This document shows positions 56,578-64,000 of a stretch of 64,000 nucleotides of DNA, piece after piece. The DNA comes from Mesostigma viride. Its lineage: Eukaryota; Streptophyta; Mesostigmatophyceae; Mesostigmatales; Mesostigmataceae. The stretch covers positions 1,519,030-1,583,029 of the forward strand of contig RPFO01000406.1 of NCBI GenBank assembly GCA_009746045.1, given 5' to 3'. How positions within the stretch are numbered: the stretch's first letter is position 1; every line of letters begins with the position of its first letter. A program made the translations under genes and the position numbers. The notes under the pieces were generated by a model that was not told the DNA's origin, made no database searches, and saw nothing but the letters and a program-made list of their open reading frames with translations.

Positions 56578-57019
56578 TACCATGAGAACGCCGCACCCGG
56601 GCCGAGCTCTATACTGCGAGCTCCCTCTTGTCACCCATACCATCCGACACCGCCGCGTCCTCTTTGCCGGCCATCTTGCCCGCACAGACCAGGTAAATAC
56701 CGATGTGGGCCCTGGCGGGGGGCTTAAGACGGGCCAACCAGGTAGACACCTCCTCCTATGGCAGGGTCCCCTTGTCCCATCGCGACCCACTGGCAATTTT
56801 GCGCGCGCCCGGCACCGGCGCGGCGCGACCCGGACCTATGTGACACAACTGCTTGAAGATGCAGGGCTTCTGGGACTATCCGTACTCCTCGCCTGGATGA
56901 TTGACAAGGAGAAATGGGCTGCCATCTGCGATAAGCACCTTCCTGAGGGGTATGCTCCTGTTTTCTCCCCACGGGCCCCGCGGCCCGTTGCTAGCCAGGG
57001 TAGAAGTCCGCAGGTGTAG
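56578..57019 (+). mobile_element. LINE ORF2 C-terminal fragment (central LINE family)
   Basis: Reads RRVLFAGHLARTDQVNTD, QPGRHLLLWQGP and LLGLSVLLAWMIDKEKWA, matching GHLARTNQVDT, QPGRHLLTWAGP and GLGLSVIWKKMMDKAKWA at 7403-7800. Confidence 0.75.
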
Positions 57020-57904
57020 GTTATTGGCCCTGAGGATAGCCGCTACACTACCGCCTCGTCTGCCATTACACTGAGTAGAGGACAGCTCAGATGAGGATTA
57101 CATCCCCATCTAGTGCTTAATGGTTGGGAAATGATGCAGACGATATTTCTGGCCTGCGCTGGTTATCTCGATCGTTGATATTTGTTTAAACTTTTGTGTA
57201 ATTATTTTTTCTAATGAGATTAGCGATGGTTCCTTTACTCTGTATTGGCACCCACGTGACGCAGTCACGTGCTTATTAATTAATTTATTAATGAGATTAG
57301 CATAGTACTCCGTGGCATGCCTTTGCGCATGACACGCAAGTACTTACTTACCTTACTTACCTACTTGCCAGAAGAAGTACGCTTGCACTAGTACATGAGC
57401 GTGAGCGAGGCCTGCGGATAAATACCTGGTCTCCCGGGAGCTTAATTAATTAATTAATTAATTAGGAACATCACTCCGTTGGGAGTCACTGTAGCACATA
57501 TCCCTGAGAAGGGGCATATGGCTTTTAATACATCCTAGGCTACTTCATGCAAGGGTGGGAATGTATAAGCTACCCTTGCTCTAGGTGCACCAGAGCACCG
57601 GCACCACCATGCTGTCTCAGGTTCAACCCGCCTTAAGGGGGGGATCCTGGCACGGGGGAGGAAGATCATCATGGCTATACAAGGGCTAGGGCATGGCTTC
57701 TCGACAGAGAGCATCTCTCTGCATAGGCATAGCATGGCTAAATTCATGGGGTTTTAGATTGCAACATCCATGGGGGTCCCATTATAGACATAGCTTGGCT
57801 AAATGTTGAAGGCAACATCCATGGGGGCCATTATGGGCGCACATGCGCGGGGGCCACATGCTGGGCTAAGCCTTACTAATCTACACTACTGGTATATATA
57901 TTCC

Positions 57905-58205
57905 TAGGGAGGACCGGCTGGACCTGGAGGGCCAGCGGGCCCCATGGTCGGCGCGGACCTGGACGTCATATTGGCGTCAGCGCTTGTCGGTGGCGCTGAC
58001 TCGGGCCATGGCTGACATCATGCTCCGCCGTACGCGGGCTGATTTTGCGGTGCAGCAGGGCTATTAGGTTCCTCCGTTAGGCGTTTCCATTGGTCTTATC
58101 GTAGTATAGAGCTTTGACATGGCTCTGTATATAGGTTTATAGCTGGGCGTTTGCTTTGGTTTGAGTGATTTCACTCTGCTGTAAGTAATTATATTTTTAA
58201 TATAT
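57905..58205 (+). mobile_element. LINE family C 3' end inserted in copy 4
   Basis: 5'-truncated copy of the 50172-50547 sequence. The flanks share ATATATTCCTAG, a target duplication of about 12 bp. Orientation is opposite to its host ORF1-only element. Confidence 0.75.
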
Positions 58206-59573
58206 ATTCCTAGTCTGAGGTGGCAGGAGGGGGCTGCCAGGGCTTGTGGTCAACGTGGATGACCGCCCCCCTCCAGTATACCGGCTTCCCCCGTGCGCTC
58301 TGCCGGAGCTGGAGGTAGGTCGGCCATAGCTCGCGTCGCCGCTGTTGCTGGGCCAGGGTCAAGTCGTCGTCCAGCGTGAAGCGAGTCCTCAAGAGCTTCT
58401 TGCGGCATTTAAGGAACGACAGCTTGTCCGCCATGTACTTAAAGGTGAGGAGTACGGGTGCCGGGCCAGCTTTCCCCCGCGCGCGGGGGAGGCGGACAGC
58501 CGACATGTCCAGCTCACCAGTGAGTAGCATGGGGGCAAAAATGTCGCGCTTAAATGCCTCAAGAAGGCTCGTGGAGGTCTCACCTGCCGGCTGGGCGAAG
58601 TGCTTGACGATGACATTGTGACTGCGCCGGGCGATGTCGGCTTCCTCGCGAAGGTCGAGGGCTTGTTGCTTGAGTTGTGCCGAGATGGTGGAGGTGGTGG
58701 AGGTGGTGTGCTGCTTAAGCAAGTCCGCCCAGGTGGAGGGAGCATCGCCGGCCGAGCCAGCAGGCGCCGGCTGGGCGGCGATGTCGATCCTTCACCGCCT
58801 GGGCGGTGAGGCCGGCGGTGTCATGCAAGCTCTCAAGGGCGTTGGCGGTGACTTGAAGGCGTTGGTCGAAGTCGAGGAGCTGGGCTTTGATGTCGGCAGT
58901 GGAGGCGGAAATGGCAGTGGAGGTGGAGGCGGCGGCGGTGGAAATGTGAGGAAGTTCAGCAGTCAGCGTGCCGCCGATTGCTGCTACGTCGGCAGCAAGG
59001 GGGGTCACGTGCTGCTGGAAGGCTTCCGTGAGGATGGAGCGGAGGGTGGGGGCGGAAATGGATGGAGCCCAGATCTCGCCGTCAGAGCGCTGGAGAAGGG
59101 AGTTGAGGATGGTGTGCTGGAGTTGGGGGCGGGGGCACCCGAACAGCGTCCTGATGTCGTGCCAGCGGCGGCCGTCCGGGAGGAGGAGGCGATTGTTGTC
59201 GTGGAGATGGAGGCAAAGGTCGTAAAGCGAGGCGAAGTCCCCGAAGAAGATGCAGTACAGAGCATCGGACGGAGACAAGGTTGGAGCCGACAGCGCGGTT
59301 CCGAGGGGCGTGACCCTCCTGTTTTATCGGCTGAGCGGGCGCGTTTAGGGTCAGGCGATGCCGATGGCGAGGCATTGAGGCCGGGAGGTTGCTGGGCGAC
59401 CACCAGTGCACGACTAGTGTCACCGCTGCCTGCCGAAGCTGGCAAAGCTGCAGCCGCAGCTGCCGCATTTTCATGGGCGAGCGCATCCGCCAAACTGCGT
59501 TGCGTCGACAGGCGTTTGCTCGTCATATATTGCGTTTTAGATTCTGAAAATTATATCAGCATGTGCGTCTTAG

Positions 59574-59731
59574 GACTAGGAGGGTAGTTAGGACTTTTCT
59601 AGACTAGCTAGATTAGAGTTAGGTTAGTTCGATTACGCGGCTCCTTCCACCCCACCCATCCATCAAGGAATATGTGCTACATGATCTTCCAACGGAGGCA
59701 TGTTATAATTTAATTTAATTTTTTAATGTGC
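59574..59731 (+). mobile_element. LINE family D 3'-end insertion with target duplication
   Basis: 157 bp of UTR plus an AATTT tail inserted in the 5' UTR of copy 4. ATGTGCGTCTTA is repeated on both sides. Confidence 0.8.
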
Positions 59732-59869
59732 GTCTTAGAAAGACGAAGCGATAGTGATATTCACGGCTAAATTCGGTGCTCAAACGTGAAAGTTATGAGC
59801 TCCGACAGCCATGGCTACCTCGTGGCTCGTGGCTTGCCATGGATGCGAGCATGCATTATCAAGTGAGGC

Positions 59870-60270
59870 ATGCGTGCGTGATACCCGGGAGCTTGATACC
59901 GTTGGGCATATGGAAGCTAGGGTTGTCCATGGAAATTTTATCATCAATATACCTACAGGTGTGCACAAAACGTTTAAGTGTCTTCTGATCCCTTGCAGCA
60001 ATAAGTTGTTCCATGAAGTCGAGCTCGAATGTATACAGATACAAGTTGGCTAATAGCCCGACACAATTTGTCCCCATAGGAATACCAATCGTTTGCTTGT
60101 AAACCTGACCTGCAAAGGAGATAAACGTATCAGAATCAGAATCAGTATTGTCGACGAGAAATTTGATCCACTGCTTGAGACGACTAGCGGTGACGAGCTT
60201 GGTGCTAGCTGTTGGTGTAACCTTGCGCACTTCCTCAGCGGTAAGCCATGTCACTACGGTTTTCTTTTGA
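59870..60270 (-). mobile_element. Penelope-like reverse transcriptase fragment
   Basis: Reads FISFAGQVYKQTIGIPMGTN, LLANLYLYTFELDFMEQL and VHTCRYIDDKISMDNPSF. The QTIGIPMGTN...LLAxLYLYxFE...RYIDD series is characteristic of Penelope-like element RTs, not LINEs. On its upstream side it is fused to a LINE scrap (AAHVRSEDLYLGMPYITM). The matching downstream piece may be 56400-56570. Confidence 0.7.
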
Positions 60271-60475
60271 GCCTGAACGAGCATGGTGATATATGGCATG
60301 CCGAGGTACAAGTCCTCACTGCGAACATGAGCAGCGCAGGAACTACTATGAACCCTGTAACTAGGAACTAGATAGCTAGCATCATCCATTCCATGCCATG
60401 TTCCCCTCCCTTTGAGGACTTACGCTCACAAGACACAGTCACATGTACATTAACAAATTAATTAATGAATGAACC
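60271..60475. mobile_element. LINE scraps in two orientations
   Basis: 60275-60350 encodes a minus-strand AAHVRSEDLYLGMPYIT piece. 60355-60475 is a plus-oriented family B 3' UTR with a TTAATTAATG tail. The head-to-head junction recalls 5' inversion during reverse transcription. Confidence 0.5.
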
Positions 60476-61699
60476 ATGCTGGGACTATCCCTGATCTCGC
60501 TCCATTGACTCATTTTCTCCCACAGATGCCACGCCTTGCCAACCATTGGCTATGACTCTGTGTTTGGCATCCCTGCTTCATGCTTGCTTCATGCTTTCGC
60601 AACTAACTTGTCCCCACACATAACCCAGCGCTACACGGGCCATCTTTGGGTAAAGCGAGGGCAAAGGAGGCAAGAAGATGATTCCTGCTCCTTTGATACA
60701 TGGTTGCCTTAACCGCAGGACCGCGGAATGGCAGCCCACCAACAAGCCAGCCATGGAGGATCCGCTTCCGGACATGCCGCGTTGCCTGCTACCCATGATC
60801 GGGGTCAAAAAGCTGTTGACGTATGTACACACAGATGGAGACCGCGACACGCCACCATGCGCCCCGCCATGTTAACAACATGGTATACTTCAAATCTACC
60901 CTAGAGAACTGCTTCCCCATGCACATTCCCCCCGACCGACAAGCAAGCACAGGGCATCCTGTGTGGGCCCAAGCCACCAACTGCGGGCATGCCTCCCTCC
61001 TTGTCCCCTTCCCGTGCTTGCACTCCTGATGCCATGCGCTCCTGCCGCCACCACGCTCGCCTTACCCGCCCACCACGCTGCCCACGAGTAGGCGCGCATG
61101 AAAGCCACGGCTTCAAACCCTCCCCAAACTGCCACCTGTCAGCTCTGGGGAGCGCCGCTGGCCTTGTCCCAGGCAGACCTCCTGGGTGGCCAGCCATGCC
61201 ACCTGCCACACACACACCACAGGGACACCCTGCCAACTGCTGGCATCTCTGGGCTGCACGTGCCTGCCCATGTGGCAAATCATAACCAGCTCCCTGCACC
61301 CATTCATGGACTGTGTCCCACCACCATGCCGACAGTAGGCAAGAAAACAGAAACAGTCACGAAAACAAGTCAGCCAGCAAGTAGGCAGCAACAAAGCAGC
61401 AAGGTCCGAGGGGCCAGGGTGTGGAAAGAAAGGGTGCCATGCTGGCACATCCATCATGGCAGGGCAAGCATGTGAATGTCCAGTGGGGGGCGACCCGGTC
61501 CGATTTCCAGTAGGCCAGCTACCACCTTTGGGAAGGGGATTTGCTGCAGAGCCAGCCACCGACACGTACAGCCACACGCAGTCACTACTACCGCCGACCA
61601 ACAAGCCTTACTCCTTGCCATATAGGTCCCATGCCCATCCAGAGTATGTCCCCACCGCACCCGGTTGGACCGCTCCACGCTGCCACAATCGAACATAGG
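60476..61699. other. No gene recognised; 3' flank of the sorting receptor
   Basis: Several frames on both strands, none convincing. The C-rich composition probably creates them. Confidence 0.35.
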
Positions 61700-61960
61700 G
61701 GCCTTGCCCTCGCGAAAAGAAAAGCGCCTCATCATCACACCGCGGGCCTCGCCTTCTCCATGGAAAAGGGCCTCACGTTCTCACGGAGAAGCTACCTTCA
61801 GAGAGAGGGGCCTCACCTTCACACAAAAAAACCTCACTTTCACACAAAAAGTAGCAGCCAGCCTCATCTTCACAGGAAGGAGAGGCCCCGCCTTCACACG
61901 GAGGAGCAGCCAGCCTTACCTTCACCAAAAGCGGGCCCTCACCTTCACACGGAGGAGCTG
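61700..61960 (-). repeat. Degenerate minisatellite in the receptor 3' UTR, about 30-bp unit
   Basis: Units of the type GTGTGAAGGTGAGGC on the minus strand begin with the stop codon itself (TCCGTGTGA) and repeat about eight times. The last coding nucleotides seem to be part of the first unit. Confidence 0.7.
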
Positions 61961-64000
61961 CTCTGCCCGATGATGCCGCCCGGCTTAGGCCCCGGTGCGC
62001 CATCCGGATGGTCCAGCGGCATGTACTGCGCCATGATGGCACGGATCTCGCTGTCCATATATGTCTGGCACACGCAACCCGGGTGGGGGTGGGGTGGAGT
62101 GGGGAGGAAACAGTCGGGGCAGATGCAAGGGGGGGCAGGGGGGGGGGGGGGGGGGGCAAGGGGGGGGCGGGGAGGAGAGCAGGTGCAGCACGACCCATGT
62201 GCAGCCATGATTGGAGTGGGGAAAGGGAGAGCGAGCTCAGCCACAACCAAAGATGGGGTGGAATAACGCATGTCCAGTTTGAAGCGGGAAAAGGAGGGAG
62301 GTTTGAGAAAGGCAAGGATTGTAGACCGGAGGGGGGGGAGGGAGAGAGCAGAGGCAGGGCAAGCTACGCAGCCGCCGGTGGGCAATGAGGCATGCAACTG
62401 CTGCACACACTGGTCTTGCCGGCATTAGCTGCTGTGACGATGCCATGAACAGTTGATGGCCTCGCTGCCCCGAGGCCATCCTCGCATAAGACTTGCATGC
62501 TGCAACAATTTAGGGTACGTTATCTGTACCATCCCTGCCAGCTACAGTATACCGCCCATATCACTGCCAGTTGTGGGTTAACCCTGGGTATGCCCCTAAA
62601 ACCCCTCAGGCTCCGGTAGAGGCCTTTATATTCTCCCAAACCGGCGCCTATAATGTGTTCCAAGCCTAAGTGTGGGCTCTGGACCATGGGGCAGCCTTAC
62701 TGCATCCGCAATGAGTCAGCCGTGCTTTGCCAATGCAGAGAGCCACTCTCTGCTGAGACACCATCATGCCCAAGCCATTGCCTAGCCATGATCATCTTCC
62801 ACCCCATGTCCGCAGCTTTGCACAGCTGCTGGAATACATGGTGGTGCAGGTGCACCCCAGTTGTGCACCCCGAGTAGGTGGCAGTTTACACCCACCACCT
62901 GCAGGTTGTCACCTAGAAGGTATTCAAAACCATATGCCCCTTCTCAGGGATATGTGTTACATATCCTCCCCTCGGAGGTATGTTCTTAATTGATCAATTA
63001 ATTAATTAATCACTGCCGGTCATATGGTGAGAGGTGTAGGGCCGCTGGCGGCCATGCATGCATGCTCCCTCCCCTCCCGTATATTTACAACCCACCCTCA
63101 TCCAGAGGCGGTAGACAACGTACCTACCACCCACACATGCTCCACCCAAAAATAATGTAGCCCCCACCTACCCTCATCCAGTAGCGGTAGACCATGTAGC
63201 CACCGGCGGACGCCACGATGGCGATGGCCAGCACGATGAAGAAGACGGCGCCCGCACCCAGGCTGCCATTGCCATCCAAGGCTGGTGGGGGTGAGGAGGG
63301 GGGGGGGGGGAAGGGGAAAGGGGGGAGGGGGAAGGGGGTAGGGGGAAGGGGGTAGGAAGTGGGTGGGGGTCGGGGTGGCCATAGGCACGAGGACCACAGG
63401 GCGAACAGGGTAGTGGGGGCGAGCAGGAAATTGGGGGCGAGCAGGCAAATGGGGGTGTGAGCACAAAGCAGCTAAGCGACCTGCAGGCACTGCGGTTACT
63501 CGAGCACATTATGCACATGAACTTTCGTCAGCGAGCACTTGGGAGCATTCCCTACCGGCACATGCAAATGCCGACAAGAGAACAGGTACAAGCGCATGTC
63601 TAAGATCCCACTACACGAGCCAGCGCACACCTAAGATCCGACATCACTCAGTGGAGCACGTATTAGATTCATGGACACTTACCTCCGGACATCTGACATC
63701 CATCAGCACGTAGAGGCGCACATTTTTAGGGTTCATCGTTGCTTACCAGCGCACGTCTCTGAGATCGGGTCGAACACGTAGCCCTTGGAGCAGCCGCAGG
63801 TGAAGGAGCCAAACTTGTTGGTGCAGATGCAGTGCTGGCACACACAGCGACCCATCTCGCACTCATTCATATCTGCGCGCACGCGCCACGTAATCAACCC
63901 AGCGGTACGGCACGTGGTGGGTGAGGAACAGGGCACCACCGAGCCAACGCAGACGTACGGCACATCGTCAGCCGCGCAGAGTTACGGCACGTATTGGGCA
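61945..64000 (-). CDS. VSR: Vacuolar sorting receptor, C-terminal part (partial, three exons visible)
   Basis: Type I membrane receptor that carries vacuolar cargo from the Golgi. Exons on the minus strand: 63747-63872 is an EGF-like, calcium-binding-type module (MNECEMGRCVCQHCICTN, then GSFTCGCSKGYVF). 63172-63281 is the transmembrane helix (AVFFIVLAIAIVASAGGYMV) and a YRYWMR stop-transfer. 61945-62064 is the cytosolic tail with YMDSEIRAIMAQYMPLD, including the YMPL tyrosine sorting signal for AP-complex binding, ending in QSSSSV. Junctions are in frame with GT-AG introns. The N-terminal protease-associated domain lies beyond the window. The tail is almost identical to land-plant receptors, apart from a longer, Gly/Pro/Ser end. 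Confidence 0.93.
62128..62170 (+). repeat. G-run (up to about 20 G) in the last receptor intron
   Basis: On the coding strand it is a C-run 60-100 nt upstream of the acceptor of the tail exon. Confidence 0.8.
62640..63015 (+). mobile_element. ORF1-only element 3' UTR inserted in a receptor intron
   Basis: Matches the UTR of copies 1, 2 and 4 (CCATATGCCCCTTCTCAGGG, a hairpin, and an AATTAATTAATTAAT tail). Antisense to the receptor gene. Confidence 0.7.
63295..63370 (+). repeat. Purine-rich tract in a receptor intron
   Basis: GGGGGAAGGGGGTAGG-type repeats. On the coding strand this is a long pyrimidine tract just upstream of the transmembrane exon acceptor. Confidence 0.7.

Larger units (their letters stand above)
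57445..59838 (-). mobile_element. ORF1-only retroelement copy 4 (most complete), with two insertions
   Basis: The 5' UTR begins near 59838. The ORF1 start MTSKRLSTQRSLADALA is at 59526. Then MSPSDALYCIFFGDFASLYD (59278), QHTILNSLLQRSDGEIWAP, and the C-terminal domain 58722-58210 with NVIVKHFAQPAGETST, LLTFKYMADKLSFLKCRK, DDLTLAQQQRRRELWPTY and KPVYWRGAVIHVDHKPW. Two frameshifts (about 59280 and 58760). The 3' UTR at 57900-57480 ends in a CTCCGTTGGGAG hairpin and a TTAA tail. Without the insertions at 57905-58205 and 59574-59731 it is about 1.9 kb. There is no ORF2. Confidence 0.8.

Noticed and set aside
61456-62406. Plus- and minus-strand frames in the receptor 3' region
   Set aside because: They run through the UTR minisatellite and poly-G; only the exon ending at 61945 is supported by homology.

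Overview
The window looks like nuclear DNA of a green-lineage eukaryote, most likely a green alga. Genes are spliced with GT-AG introns, and coding exons are GC-rich against AT-rich flanks. The right edge carries the 3' end of a plant-type vacuolar sorting receptor whose tail contains YMDSEIRAIMAQYMPLD. A cyclin gene lies near the left edge. Only three segments look like host genes: a low-complexity protein running off the left edge (1-1862, minus), the cyclin (4001-5477, plus, four exons) and the vacuolar sorting receptor (61945-64000, minus, partial). Most of the rest is mobile DNA.

The centre (6516-43437) reads as a set of nested insertions whose edges can be placed to the base. (1) The outermost layer starts TTAA-CCCGTG and ends CACGGG-TTAA, like a piggyBac-type element with an internal palindrome at each end. 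(2) Inside it is a LINE (7215-42379, minus strand) with an 11-bp target duplication, AAGGCTTGGAT. Its ORF1 is intact. Its ORF2 (APE endonuclease plus reverse transcriptase) is cut into four pieces that are collinear and stay in frame across the cuts. (3) Two hAT-type elements (8857-9536 and 10165-11423) cause two of the cuts; each has TAGGG...CCCTA ends and an 8-bp duplication. (4) The third cut is a Mutator-like element of 27.9 kb (11954-39887) with terminal inverted repeats of about 165 bp and a perfect 9-bp target duplication, AGATTCTGC. (5) Inside the Mutator-like element, a Ty1/copia-type LTR retrotransposon (19246-27281, near-identical LTRs, 5-bp duplication ACCCT) sits within the coding exon of the MULE transposase.

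The Mutator-like element has a spliced minus-strand transposase gene with a MULE DDE core, a SWIM zinc finger, a Cys-rich insert, repeated small exons at both ends, and an exon encoding about 217 consecutive asparagines. It also carries exons of an unidentified gene, a 1.75-kb sequence present twice as direct repeats, an inverted partial copy of one of its own exons, and 3 kb of mixed minisatellites beside the left TIR. It is the most noteworthy object in the window.

The right part (43.4-61 kb) is a graveyard of retroelements. Several copies of a short element encode only a LINE-type ORF1 protein followed by a 3' UTR, a hairpin and a TTAA-rich tail, with no ORF2. Fragments of at least three other LINE lineages and of a Penelope-like reverse transcriptase are mixed in. 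All calls come from reading the sequence. Family names rest on recognisable motifs and termini, and no database search was possible.
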